Assembly: GCA_002393575.1 (NCBI GenBank)
Contig: DGSN01000062.1
Location: 67,624-131,623 of the forward strand
Direction of reading: 5' to 3'
Length of the DNA: 64,000 bases
Source: Prevotellaceae bacterium UBA4361
GTDB taxonomy: Bacteria; Bacteroidota; Bacteroidia; Bacteroidales; Bacteroidaceae
Part shown: one piece after another, positions 7,556 to 16,650 of the stretch
How positions within the stretch are numbered: the first letter of the stretch is position 1
Layout: every line of letters starts with the position of its first letter
Notes under the pieces: generated by a model
What the model saw: the letters and a program-made list of their open reading frames with translations, nothing else
Database searches by the model: none
Told to the model about the DNA's origin: nothing
Made by a program: the position numbers and the translations under genes

Positions 7556-10500
7556 TTATTTCACGATTTTCTTTCCACCAATGATGTAGCTGCCACGAGG
7601 CAGGTTCTTCAAGTCGGCGTTGTTGGCATGGCTCTTCAGCTTGCGTCCGCTCATGTCGAACACATCGACAGGGTTCTTGTCTGCATCAATGCTGTTGATG
7701 GCTGTGGCATCCACCACATTGATGGCAGACCATGCATTTGCTGCCATGTAAGCCTTACCACCTTCGGAGAGTTCGATGTTCTTGATGAAGGCATCGCCAC
7801 TTTGTGCAGTTTCGCTCGCTGCTAAAGTCAGTGTCACGATAGCACCATCATTGCCTGCAAATGTTTCTCCATCTGTGGAAGCACAGAGTACACGGTAAGC
7901 ACCATTCATTTCAGCTCCGTCGAAGATTGGAGTGCCATGCAGACGAGCGCTGTTCCAAGCGGCATCCACCACCCTCACGCCTTCTGGCAGTTGCAAGTCG
8001 AACTGATAGGCAGCTATTTGGCAGTTTTCATTTTTCACAAACACCTCCACCTCTGTGGTTTCACCTCTTGCTATCGTCACGCTTGGCATACGGAGAGCTA
8101 CCTGTGGAGCGGCAGCAACCATCGACTTCACGTTTGCACCATTCACCGAACCATAGAGGATGATGTTGGCAATACCCGTGAGGTCACTCACCGTAATCTT
8201 GTTGTCCATCGTCACGTCGGCAGCTTTGAATACGAAGCCTTCAGGTGCGCCACCCAAGATTTCGCTGGCAGTCATAGTGAGGTCGGAAACGGTTACACTT
8301 CTGCTTCCGTTAGCATCACCCAAGATGAAACTAAACACCGTGAGCGTACTCTTTACATAGTTCACCGTGGCTGGAGCAGTAGGGTTGTTCTTGTTAGCAA
8401 TTTCAATGTTCTTCAGGATGACAGGGTAGTCACCTTCCTCCATGTTGGCATCGATGTTCAGAACGATAGTTGCCACTTCGCCTTCATTTCCACTGAATGC
8501 GTAGTTCTTGGTGGAGTTGCAAAGGATGCGGATGGAGCCGTCGCCTTGCAGCACAGAGTCGAACATGTTGGTCTTGGTGGCAGTGGTGCGAGCCGTGCTG
8601 AGAGCAATCTGGTAGAAGCCATCCTCGTCGGTTGCCACCGTCACACCGTTTGGAAGATAGAGGTCGCACTGGAATCCCGAAGCTGCAATCTGGTTGTTCA
8701 TCTTGAGGGAAACAGTCAGTTGATTACCTGGACCGCACTCTACGTTCTCAATGTAGAGCACATTGTCATACTGCGTGATGTCGGTGTCCTCGCCTGCTGT
8801 CACCTCCTTGCTCTTGAATTCGTTGATAGCATCTGTGATGGACTGTGTGCAAACAGCAATGGCAGTCTCGCTCATGGTGCTACTGATTTGCTCATTTACA
8901 TCGCGGATGACAGCAAGAAGAGCTGCACGCGAACCGCTGGCATACTGCCCGATGTCCTCACCCTCGGTGCTATTGTCGTAGTACGACTGAGCCTTGTTGA
9001 CCAATGTCTGGAGTTCTGCAATGGCATCATCGTGGTTGGCAACAACAGTAACTGTGCATGTTGCAGATATGTTACTGCCATCGGTGGAAGTGGCAGTGAT
9101 GGTTGTCTCACCAACTCCCACAGCAGTCACCACGCCGTTCTCCACGGTGGCAATGGCTGTGTTGGCAGAAGTCCAAGCCAAACGCTTGTTGGTGGCACCA
9201 AGAGGCATGACAGTTGCAGTGATTGAGGAAGAGTTACCCACGGCTATGATTAGTGATTTGTTGTCTAATGTGATTTCCGTAACAGGGTTCACCTCCACTT
9301 CCCAAAGCAGATAAGGATAGATTTGTCCTTCGTCGATGCTCCAAATTTCTGTCATGTTCCAGGAAATGCCTTCATAGAGTGCCGAGTGCATGAGTTCGGC
9401 ATTGGTCTTGGCAATACCTTCGATGTTGTCATCTGTCTTTCTCTGTGGCACGCCATTCAGCGACACCTGCATGGTGTTCAAGGCAAAGTTCGAAAGGTCA
9501 GGCTCGCTGCATCCGTTCTTGAAACCACCAATCACACGGCATCCCCAAGAGGACTGAGCAGAGAGTGTGATGGTGTTGTTCACAGCTACGCAGTTGGTGG
9601 TGGCAGCTGCTGCGCCATCCATTTCGCCCACAACACCTGCACCATACATAACTCCCGTGATGTCGCCCTTGGCATAGCACTTATCCACAGTGCTGAAGGT
9701 GTAACCCACAAGACCAGCCGTGTAGAGTGTACCATTGGCATTGGCTGTGCTGTAGCAGTTATCCACAGCAGCTGTGGTGTAAGCCACAAGACCAGCCGTA
9801 TAGGAATCATCGCCCGATGCTGTCACATTTCCAGTTGTGTAGCACTGAGAAACTGGAGTGGAAGCATGTCCAATCAGTCCACCTACATAGTCATTCGTTC
9901 CGTTGGCGGTGATGTTCACCTCAGCATAGCACTTCGTGATGCTACCTGTTTCTGACTTTCCGAAGAATCCACCCACGAATGAATTATTACCAACGGATGA
10001 GATGGTTTCTGAAGTGCTGCAATTGGTGGTGGTGACATTCTTGGCATGTCCAGCCAAACCACCTACGTAGGCAGAAGCAGCCTGACTCGTAATCTTTCCT
10101 TCAAATCGGTTGTCCTTGAGAGTGGCATTCTCTGCAAAGGCACTCAAGCCACCTACGTGCTTCGTACCACTAGCATTGCCGTTCACCACACAATTCTCTA
10201 TCTTTCCATTTCCTATATAACCAGTCAAGACACTGGCATAGTCGGTTCCTTCCACGTCGCCCTTCACGGAGCAGTTGATGATTTGTCCATTATACATTCT
10301 GCCGATGAGCACACCTGTATAGTCGCCACCTTTCACTTTCTTGCCTGCAGCCACTTCCACGGTGAGGTTCTTGATGTAGCCTGCCGAGTAGTTGCTGAAA
10401 AGACCATTGTAACCCTCCGTCGTGTTAATCCACAAGCCTGTCACCTTGTGTCCGTCGCCATCAATGTAAGTGGCAACCGTGCTGTTGCGACCGATGGCAG

Positions 10501-12778
10501 GCCAACCCTTCGTTGGAGAGTTCTCGTTAATCCAAGCAGAAAGGTCGATGTCGTTCATCAACTTATAGTAGCCTGAATTGCAAGCGCCCTGCAAATCCTC
10601 GGCGGTGTAGATGCGGTAAGGGTCTTCCTCCGTACCACTACCAGGGTATTTCACTACAGCAGAAGTGAGATAAGAAGGAGTCATTCCCTCGATGTCGGCA
10701 TAGAGTTGCACTTGCGCACCACTCTGCAAAGCCTCGGTCGAGAATTGCCATGCGTTGCCATTGCAGGTAGTGCTAACAGCGTCATGGTCTTTGTAGTAGA
10801 GATAGACCGTTCCACCATCCAAACTACTACCGCTAATACTTGTGGCTTGGGAAACCAGGTCGGACTCAATCACTGGCGGCGCAGCCTGATATTTCTTGTA
10901 AGGGAAGCACTCCGTTTCGAGAATGTTCCAGTTGTCATCGAAGTTCCAGCCCCACGACACATAGTTGGCTTTCAGCTTCAGCATCGAAGGACCAACACTC
11001 GTACCATTCTGCAAGTCATCGTTCACCACTTGTGCCACTCCACTCAGCATCACGCTCGTTTGTGTCAAGGCGCGATTGCCTTCAGCTGAAGCCAAAGCAC
11101 CAATCGTCACATAGTCGTTTTCCTTCTTGCCATAGATACGCCCCAAATTAGAACTGGATGCACTAATGGAGGTGTTGATGGCGACGTTGGATTTGATGGT
11201 GAGATTATCATTAATACCATTATTGTCAACATATCCTAAAACATCTCCCACCAGTCCTCCGATATTGGAAACACCGCTAATCGTGGCATTTGTGTAACAA
11301 TGAGAGATATTTCCATCCTGTTTGTAACCAACCAATCCTCCCACATGAGAAGTACCTGTAATAAAACCACTGTAATAGCTGTTGGTGATGGAGGAGGTGG
11401 TTAGGTCGAGACGATCACGAGGGGCAGCTGGAGTTACCTTTCCTTTATGTACTCCATTTCTCCATAGATTACATGTGGAACCATATATTGTTTTTCCTCC
11501 TGAAGAAGAGACATAAACATAAGTATAGGAAGGTTCGTCCTTACCAACGAGTCCACCTACGTATTCCTTTCCATTGATATTTCCGATAGCTGTACAATTG
11601 TTGATAGGTACTGCCACTTGAGTTCCTTTTTCAATTGTTGTATTGGAATAACTTGTTCCACCTGATGATGATGAACTACTTTGGTTTGTAATGTACACAG
11701 GACGAGCTTCCTGTTTACCTACAATCTGTCCGACAAGTCCACCAACATAGTTTTGACCAGTAATATCTCCAAAGTGGCTGCAATCCGTCATCCCAGCAAT
11801 ACGAGGACCATCGCTTTTACCCACAATACCACCTGTGTAATCTCCCGTGTTGGTGATTTTTCCTTTGGAGAAGGCTTTCTCAAACGTAACACTCGCACTG
11901 GCTTCCAAAGCACCTGCAACACCTGCAACCATCTCTATACCTGAGACATCGCCAATGCAACTGACATTGGTAATCAAGCAAGTGTTTCGAACACGCCCAA
12001 CGATTCCACCCACACAGTTTGTATTCGAGACATTGCCTGTGATGGTGGAATTCTTGATTTTCGTTGCACTGATACGACCAGCAATACCACCCATTGCAGT
12101 AGCACTACTGTTTCCATTGCCATCTACATTACCAACTACCGAACAATTGTTAATTGTAGTTCCTGTCGCATCGCCAGCAACACCTCCGATATAGTTTGAT
12201 GCTCCCTTCACATTTCCCTCAAAAGCACAGTCGTCGATAGAAACAGAATTTTCTGCTATACCAACAATACCGCCACAACTGTTAGAGCCTTTCAGACTTT
12301 CGGAAGCAGTCAAAGAGACAGAACAGTTACTGACACTTGAATTCGTGGCATAACCCGTGATACCTCCAACACCGTCAGCACCACTGATGGATGTGCCCGT
12401 AAGGGTTAAATTGCTAATCGTAGCTCCAGAGATATATCCCCAGAAACCAACATGATTCGTAGAACTACGGTTGATGAACACACCACTAATGGTATGTCCA
12501 TTGCCATAGAATTTGCCTTGGAAAGGCGCAGACTCCACACCAATCGGTGTCCAACCCTGGTTTGGATTGTTTTCTGCAATGTAGTTGGAAATATCCAAGT
12601 CCTTTTGCAGTTTGAACACTACGCCCTCCTGCCCCAAGAAATTGGCAACCTGTGCCAACTGATTCTCATTGTAAATCAGATACGGGTCAGACTCCGTGCC
12701 AGTACCTGAACCGCTGAACTGCGCAAACATCATCGTGCTCCACAGCAGCATAGCCATTGATAATAATTTTCGTTTCAT
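7556..12778 (-). CDS. Giant secreted GLUG-repeat / Big_2 / cohesin-like / dockerin-like protein
   Basis: This 1740-residue exported protein may be a surface scaffold or adhesin. After the signal peptide (MKRKLLSMAMLLWSTMMFAQ) come two blocks of GLUG-type repeats of the form VGGLVGxxxxxxxxNCxxxG at about 25-600 and 690-1110, each introduced by a GTEEDPYxIY-like segment. A bacterial Ig-like Big_2 domain lies at about 1165-1245 and a helical FIVAR-like stretch at about 1250-1330. A cohesin-like sandwich (about 1345-1485) precedes a two-repeat dockerin-like module with weakened calcium ligands (about 1487-1545). A second cohesin-like domain (about 1555-1690) and a sorting-like tail (VFDMSGRKLK... 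LPRGSYIIGGKKIVK) end the protein. It is first in an operon with the 288-residue protein. No promoter box was found in the 49 bases upstream, so read-through from the DUF2971 gene is possible. Confidence 0.8.
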   Translation of the reverse strand: MKRKLLSMAMLLWSTMMFAQFSGSGTGTESDPYLIYNENQLAQVANFLGQEGVVFKLQKDLDISNYIAENNPNQGWTPIGVESAPFQGKFYGNGHTISGVFINRSSTNHVGFWGYISGATISNLTLTGTSISGADGVGGITGYATNSSVSNCSVSLTASESLKGSNSCGGIVGIAENSVSIDDCAFEGNVKGASNYIGGVAGDATGTTINNCSVVGNVDGNGNSSATAMGGIAGRISATKIKNSTITGNVSNTNCVGGIVGRVRNTCLITNVSCIGDVSGIEMVAGVAGALEASASVTFEKAFSKGKITNTGDYTGGIVGKSDGPRIAGMTDCSHFGDITGQNYVGGLVGQIVGKQEARPVYITNQSSSSSSGGTSYSNTTIEKGTQVAVPINNCTAIGNINGKEYVGGLVGKDEPSYTYVYVSSSGGKTIYGSTCNLWRNGVHKGKVTPAAPRDRLDLTTSSITNSYYSGFITGTSHVGGLVGYKQDGNISHCYTNATISGVSNIGGLVGDVLGYVDNNGINDNLTIKSNVAINTSISASSSNLGRIYGKKENDYVTIGALASAEGNRALTQTSVMLSGVAQVVNDDLQNGTSVGPSMLKLKANYVSWGWNFDDNWNILETECFPYKKYQAAPPVIESDLVSQATSISGSSLDGGTVYLYYKDHDAVSTTCNGNAWQFSTEALQSGAQVQLYADIEGMTPSYLTSAVVKYPGSGTEEDPYRIYTAEDLQGACNSGYYKLMNDIDLSAWINENSPTKGWPAIGRNSTVATYIDGDGHKVTGLWINTTEGYNGLFSNYSAGYIKNLTVEVAAGKKVKGGDYTGVLIGRMYNGQIINCSVKGDVEGTDYASVLTGYIGNGKIENCVVNGNASGTKHVGGLSAFAENATLKDNRFEGKITSQAASAYVGGLAGHAKNVTTTNCSTSETISSVGNNSFVGGFFGKSETGSITKCYAEVNITANGTNDYVGGLIGHASTPVSQCYTTGNVTASGDDSYTAGLVAYTTAAVDNCYSTANANGTLYTAGLVGYTFSTVDKCYAKGDITGVMYGAGVVGEMDGAAAATTNCVAVNNTITLSAQSSWGCRVIGGFKNGCSEPDLSNFALNTMQVSLNGVPQRKTDDNIEGIAKTNAELMHSALYEGISWNMTEIWSIDEGQIYPYLLWEVEVNPVTEITLDNKSLIIAVGNSSSITATVMPLGATNKRLAWTSANTAIATVENGVVTAVGVGETTITATSTDGSNISATCTVTVVANHDDAIAELQTLVNKAQSYYDNSTEGEDIGQYASGSRAALLAVIRDVNEQISSTMSETAIAVCTQSITDAINEFKSKEVTAGEDTDITQYDNVLYIENVECGPGNQLTVSLKMNNQIAASGFQCDLYLPNGVTVATDEDGFYQIALSTARTTATKTNMFDSVLQGDGSIRILCNSTKNYAFSGNEGEVATIVLNIDANMEEGDYPVILKNIEIANKNNPTAPATVNYVKSTLTVFSFILGDANGSRSVTVSDLTMTASEILGGAPEGFVFKAADVTMDNKITVSDLTGIANIILYGSVNGANVKSMVAAAPQVALRMPSVTIARGETTEVEVFVKNENCQIAAYQFDLQLPEGVRVVDAAWNSARLHGTPIFDGAEMNGAYRVLCASTDGETFAGNDGAIVTLTLAASETAQSGDAFIKNIELSEGGKAYMAANAWSAINVVDATAINSIDADKNPVDVFDMSGRKLKSHANNADLKNLPRGSYIIGGKKIVK

Positions 12779-12827
12779 AAGTCAGAATAGTTTATTCATA
12801 AAATACTATATGAGTTTCAAGATATTT

Positions 12828-13472
12828 TTATTCTTCTATTTTTACATATTTTCCATTTCCAAAATCAAGATTTTCTGGTTTCATCTTATAAATCTTAATT
12901 TCATTTCCAAGCTTACTCTGTATAAAATCTTTCCAATAATTATATCGTCTCGTTGGAACTTTAGCACCAAAAACAATTTTCCTAATACGTATTTTTAATT
13001 TGGGTCTTTCTACACTATTAATGCAAACACGCCATTCATCTTCATGTTTCCAAGGCAGAGTTTTATGATAGAATAATTTGTTGTCTATAAAACTATCAAT
13101 AGACTTATCTTTTTGTTTGTCATATTTAGGTATCTTTGTGTTATATTTTACTTTTTTAGGAACATTTTCATCAATTATCTCAAATTCAATGCAACATCCA
13201 TCATGATTATTTGCATACATAGCCCACATAATATTATCATGATATGCTGTTTTTTCTCCCGAAAAGGAACAAAGATAACGACGTTTTTTACTTCCTATTA
13301 TTCTGTTAATATCACGATTGCTTATTTTTTCTTCTGAACAGAAATATAATTCCAATGGATCGTTGAGTTTATCATACAAAGAGCAATACAACTCCTCATT
13401 CTCAATGATGTCTTTTAGGTAGCTATTGTTTTTTTTCCCACCTATTTGTCTGTATTTAAAAAATGTAGCCAT
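12828..13472 (-). CDS. DUF2971 domain protein
   Basis: The 214-residue cytosolic protein shows the DUF2971 pattern: FFKYRQI near the start, then LNDPLELYF, then YLCSFSGEKTAYHDNIMWAMYANNHDGCCIEFE, and the late block KHEDEWRVC. DUF2971 proteins are of unknown function and are often found in accessory or defence-rich regions. I chose ATG at 13472 (MATFFKYRQ); a longer frame reaches back to 13640, but the extra 56 residues fall in unrelated sequence and do not match the family. The gene is clearly more AT-rich than its neighbours, which suggests recent transfer. It lies 49 bases upstream of the 1740-residue gene on the same strand. Confidence 0.75.
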   Translation of the reverse strand: MATFFKYRQIGGKKNNSYLKDIIENEELYCSLYDKLNDPLELYFCSEEKISNRDINRIIGSKKRRYLCSFSGEKTAYHDNIMWAMYANNHDGCCIEFEIIDENVPKKVKYNTKIPKYDKQKDKSIDSFIDNKLFYHKTLPWKHEDEWRVCINSVERPKLKIRIRKIVFGAKVPTRRYNYWKDFIQSKLGNEIKIYKMKPENLDFGNGKYVKIEE

Positions 13473-13968
13473 AATAAAAATAGTGCCCCCAGAAACCCAA
13501 TAAGGCTTTAAATGGTTTATTATATCATAACTACGCAACAAAAAACGTGGGCTTCCACCTCTACTCGTCTGTCGTTTGAGGCCGTAGCAATTGCCCATGC
13601 AGTTGACGAATAGAGTGTCTGCCCACGCCGTATGTTGCACGTATCCGAAAAGTGTGCGTGAGGATAAAATATATCCTCATTGCACACCTCGGGATACAAT
13701 TCATGCATACCCGTAGCATCCACCTCATACCATGTCATTGACTGCATTTTGAAATTTGCTACGTTCCAAACGACCAATTGACAAAGCGATAGTGACGCTT
13801 TTCATTATGTAGTGTCCCCACCCCACCGCAAAGCCTCGAAAACACAAAATGTCCATTCGATGGCACGGCGTGGGTATAGACATTTGCAAAACTACAACTT
13901 TTATTTTATTTTAAGAAATAAAAGCAAGATTTTTTTTGTAATCATCTGTATTTACCTCAAATAACGAC
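13473..13968. other. Non-coding stretch upstream of the DUF2971 gene
   Basis: No convincing gene is present. The minus strand has a TAGTTTTG box at 13887-13894, which would give a leader of about 400 bases for the DUF2971 gene. The minus strand can be read in fragments broken by stops, so it may be decayed coding sequence or a structured leader; I cannot tell which. Confidence 0.4.
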
Positions 13969-14065
13969 TTGGTTTACTTTGAAAAACTTTTAGAGCAACT
14001 CACCAAAAATCCATGCCAAAAGAACCATTCTTGCTGCGATTGGAAAAGAAACTATATGGAAGGCT

Positions 14066-14136
14066 TTTCCGTTTGTGTGGAAAGCCTTTCCGTTGACACG
14101 GAGAAGTTCTCCGTTTGTACGGAAAGGTTCTCCGTT
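14066..14136. repeat. 21-base tandem repeat with internal dyads (CCGTTTGTGTGGAAAGCCTTT type)
   Basis: Three to four units begin with CCGTT and have a period of 21 bases. GGAAAGCC / GGCTTTTCC-like and CGGAGAA / TTCTCCG dyads lie inside. The region is otherwise intergenic. Confidence 0.7.
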
Positions 14137-14159
14137 GGGTTTTATTCGAATAATAATAA

Positions 14160-14400
14160 AGTTTTAAATGACGATCCGCATATTAGTGCAATAAACCCTG
14201 AGAAGGGTTTTCGCTCAGTAACCGTAGGTCGGAACGACCTGCGGAGGATGCAGATGATGGCTATATGCACTCTGAATGAGTGCCCCAACCGTGTTTGTGG
14301 GCGACCCCGCAAGGGTCGATATACTCATTGCCATCTATCCGAGGGTGCTTTGCACACCTCAGTTACTGAGCGATGACGCTTTCAGCGTCTCAATCACTTG
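14160..14400. repeat. Array of small perfect hairpins, copy 1
   Basis: Six or more short stems occur in 230 bases: AACCCT/AGGGTT, CGTAGGTCG/CGACCTGCG (one wobble), GCACTC/GAGTGC, CGACCC/GGGTCG, GGTGC/GCACA-type and GACGC/GCGTC, each with a 3-5 base loop. A second array of the same style lies at 24285-24535. No protein reading is credible across it. It may be a structured RNA or a repetitive palindromic element. Confidence 0.6.
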
Positions 14401-14503
14401 ACCAAGCGGATAATCATAAGTTTTTAAACTTGAAGAAAATAAGTTTCAGTCGATTGCATACGTGTTCTTCTCCCTGATTCTTTGGTAGTTGAAATTAGTT
14501 TCA

Positions 14504-14590
14504 TACCTTTGCGAAAAATTTCGCAACGAAAATTTTCGCAATATGAATAACCCCTTCTTCCGTCAATGGATTGTGAAGACGCAAGGGTAA
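14504..14590 (+). pseudogene. Orphan promoter box and 15-codon gene remnant
   Basis: TACCTTTG at 14504-14511 is a good -7 box. It is followed by GCGAAAAATTTCGC dyads and an ATG at 14543 that opens MNNPFFRQWIVKTQG before a stop at 14588. A word-repeat element starts 3 bases later. The pattern suggests a gene cut short by the repeat, or a leader peptide. No family can be assigned. Confidence 0.35.
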
Positions 14591-14592
14591 TA

Positions 14593-14730
14593 TAATGAAG
14601 AATGAAGAATGTAGAATGAAGAATGTGAGTTAGCGTGAAGAGTGAAGCGTGGAGCTATGAAGAGTAATTATCATTCTTCACTCTAAATTCTTCATTCTTC
14701 ATTCTACATTCTTAATTCTTCATTCTACAT
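14593..14730. repeat. Inverted GAATGAAGAATG word repeat
   Basis: Left arm words AATGAAGAATGAAGAATG (about 14595-14628) pair with ATTCTTCATTCTACATTC words (about 14672-14730). A GTGAAGAGTGAAGCGTGG segment lies in the centre. The right arm overlaps the 3' end of the LRR gene (stop at 14720). Confidence 0.8.
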
Positions 14731-16483
14731 TTCTTCCATCTGTCAGAATGGTTCCTAACGACTTGCTGACAATAAGAATTTTGCCATCTACGAGTATCTT
14801 CACAGGGCGAGAACTCTGTGAAAAACGCATGTCGTCTTCGACAGCATTGATGGCGCTGACATCCTCTACAATGTTCGTGAAATCTGACCAATAAGGAGCT
14901 GATGCATAGCGTTCAGCTGTTCCAGCAGGCACATGCAAGGTCATGCCGAGCGTGTGCTGATAGCTATCGAAGATGTCATATTGAAGCACAAGAGGCTCTT
15001 GCCATTTCACATAGACATCCTTCAGCTTGTATCCATAAGCTAAAGCTCCCTTACCTATATGCTCAAGGCTTTGGGGCAAAGAGACAGTCTCCAACTGTCC
15101 CGATTGAGAAAAAGCATCCTCACCAATGGAAACCAACCCTTCGGAAAATTCTATATGATTCAGCTTTCCGCAAAAGCTAAAAGCCTGATAACCAATCGTC
15201 TTAACAGACTTTGGTATGTTGATGCTTTCCAAAGAAGAATTTTGATAGAACGCCATCTTACCAATGCTTTCGATACTTTCTGGCAAATTGACTTCCTTGA
15301 GGCTCCCACACATACTAAAAGCATTGTTTGGAATATAGGTAATGGAAGCAGGAAGCGAAACCGACTCCAACATACGGCATCCATCGAACACATGAACTCC
15401 CAAACTATCGATGTTGGAAAGGTCGGGTAAATGAGTGAGTGACGCACAGCCATGAAACGAATGGTCACCCAGTGTATGCACTGTTTTCGGATACGACACC
15501 TCCTCCAGCATATAGCAGTTGGCAAAAGTCTCAAAAGGAATACTGTCTAAAGGATTCTCCAAGACAGCCTTCTTCAGAAAAAAGTCAGCGTAGAACACGC
15601 CTTCGCCGAAAGACTTTACTGAAGCAGGAACAAACACCTCCTCTAATCGTGCCTGACTAAACGCATGATCCCCAATACTATCTACCGAATTCGGAATATT
15701 CACCCTTTGAACTTGGCTGCCATCGAACGCATAGTCAGATATGATCTTCAAAGAATTGGGAATCACCACTTCGTGCAACATGGTGAAAATAAATGCACCC
15801 TCATTGATTACCTCTATGCCCTCTGGAATCACGTAAGTTTTTCCCTCGGACTCGTAGTTCAGCATGGGATAATAGAAGAAATACTTGTCATTGTAGAGAG
15901 GAGTGACCATGTTAGGACAATTATAAAAAGCCTCATATCCAATATATTCCAAAGACTGAGGAATGTTGATGGAAGACAATTCCCTGCAACCCTCGAATGC
16001 ATTCCAACCAATAGCAATCAGGTTCTCGTTGAGCACCACCTTCCGCAAATCCTCGTTACCATAAAACGAAGCAGATTCCAAATACAACATCGTATGGGGA
16101 AGAACAACTTCAGTCAATCCATCGCAATTATAGAAAGCCAAGTTGCCCACGCCAACCACAGCTGTCTGCCCTACCCCAACCCTTGCAGGAATCCGAACCA
16201 CTCCCTTATATTGTTCAGGACCTGCCACCAATTCGCAGTAATCCTGCTCCACATAACGGTAATAAAGCATCACCCCGTCAGCATTTGTCTCACAGAAATC
16301 GTAAGACGGGATGTCATCGTCCTTAACATTGGCTCGGTCCGACAGTCTGGACGGAGAAGTGGGCATGACTTTCCGAAATGCCATGTCACGCAATTCATCC
16401 GCCCGATGAGATTTGTCTTGTGCCAATGCATTCATAGTAACAATGAAGAGCAGGATGGAGAGTATGGTATATCTCATAATCAT
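14720..16483 (-). CDS. BspA-type leucine-rich repeat protein, exported
   Basis: The 587-residue product has a signal peptide (MIMRYTILSILLFIVTMNALAQ). About 14 TpLRR/LRR_5 repeats of the form LxxIxIPxSVxxIGxxAFxxCxxL follow from residue 110 to 520. BspA-like proteins are surface-exposed and bind host proteins or other bacteria in the cases studied. The C-terminus (KILVDGKILIVSKSLGTILTDGRNVE) resembles the usual Prevotella tail but is short and lacks the final Kxxxx segment. The last codons overlap a word-repeat arm, so the repeat may have replaced the original 3' end. A TACCTTTG box (16518-16525) lies 35 bases ahead of the start; a second ATG at 16477 is possible. Confidence 0.85.
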   Translation of the reverse strand: MIMRYTILSILLFIVTMNALAQDKSHRADELRDMAFRKVMPTSPSRLSDRANVKDDDIPSYDFCETNADGVMLYYRYVEQDYCELVAGPEQYKGVVRIPARVGVGQTAVVGVGNLAFYNCDGLTEVVLPHTMLYLESASFYGNEDLRKVVLNENLIAIGWNAFEGCRELSSINIPQSLEYIGYEAFYNCPNMVTPLYNDKYFFYYPMLNYESEGKTYVIPEGIEVINEGAFIFTMLHEVVIPNSLKIISDYAFDGSQVQRVNIPNSVDSIGDHAFSQARLEEVFVPASVKSFGEGVFYADFFLKKAVLENPLDSIPFETFANCYMLEEVSYPKTVHTLGDHSFHGCASLTHLPDLSNIDSLGVHVFDGCRMLESVSLPASITYIPNNAFSMCGSLKEVNLPESIESIGKMAFYQNSSLESINIPKSVKTIGYQAFSFCGKLNHIEFSEGLVSIGEDAFSQSGQLETVSLPQSLEHIGKGALAYGYKLKDVYVKWQEPLVLQYDIFDSYQHTLGMTLHVPAGTAERYASAPYWSDFTNIVEDVSAINAVEDDMRFSQSSRPVKILVDGKILIVSKSLGTILTDGRNVE

Positions 16484-16517
16484 TCTTCTTTTTTGTCAAT
16501 AATTCCAAAAATGAATA

Positions 16518-16525
16518 CAAAGGTA
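16518..16525 (-). promoter_or_regulatory. Putative -7 box (TACCTTTG) for the LRR protein gene
   Basis: TACCTTTG on the minus strand lies 35 bases upstream of the start at 16483. Confidence 0.55.
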
Positions 16526-16565
16526 CACCTTTTAAGCAACATAAATCTACTTTTTCCTTAAAAAC

Positions 16566-16635
16566 GAGTCAACAAATGAACACAAATGGATCACAAATAA
16601 TATATTTGAGCAAATTTGTGTTCATTTGTTGACTC
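16566..16635. repeat. Perfect 22-base inverted repeat
   Basis: Arms 16566-16587 and 16614-16635 are exact complements (GAGTCAACAAATGAACACAA...). They lie between the LRR gene promoter and the end of the 1153-residue gene and could terminate the latter. Confidence 0.85.
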
Positions 16636-16650
16636 ATTCTTCATTTCATC

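Noticed and set aside
7937..9226. 429-codon plus-strand frame opposite the 1740-residue gene
   Set aside because: Antisense to clear Big_2, cohesin-like and dockerin-like coding sequence; no signal, motif or promoter.
13473..13640. 56-residue N-terminal extension of the DUF2971 protein
   Set aside because: The family begins at the FFKYR segment, and the extension lies in sequence of different character.
13520..13777. 85-codon minus-strand frame upstream of DUF2971
   Set aside because: No recognised family and no good start context; other frames read about as well in fragments.
14066..14136. CRISPR array
   Set aside because: The period is only 21 bases with no unique spacers, and no cas gene is near.
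13969..14376. 135-codon plus-strand frame between DUF2971 and LRR genes
   Set aside because: It runs through a tandem repeat and a hairpin array; the translation (EGFSVCVESLSVDTEKFSV) only mirrors the repeats.
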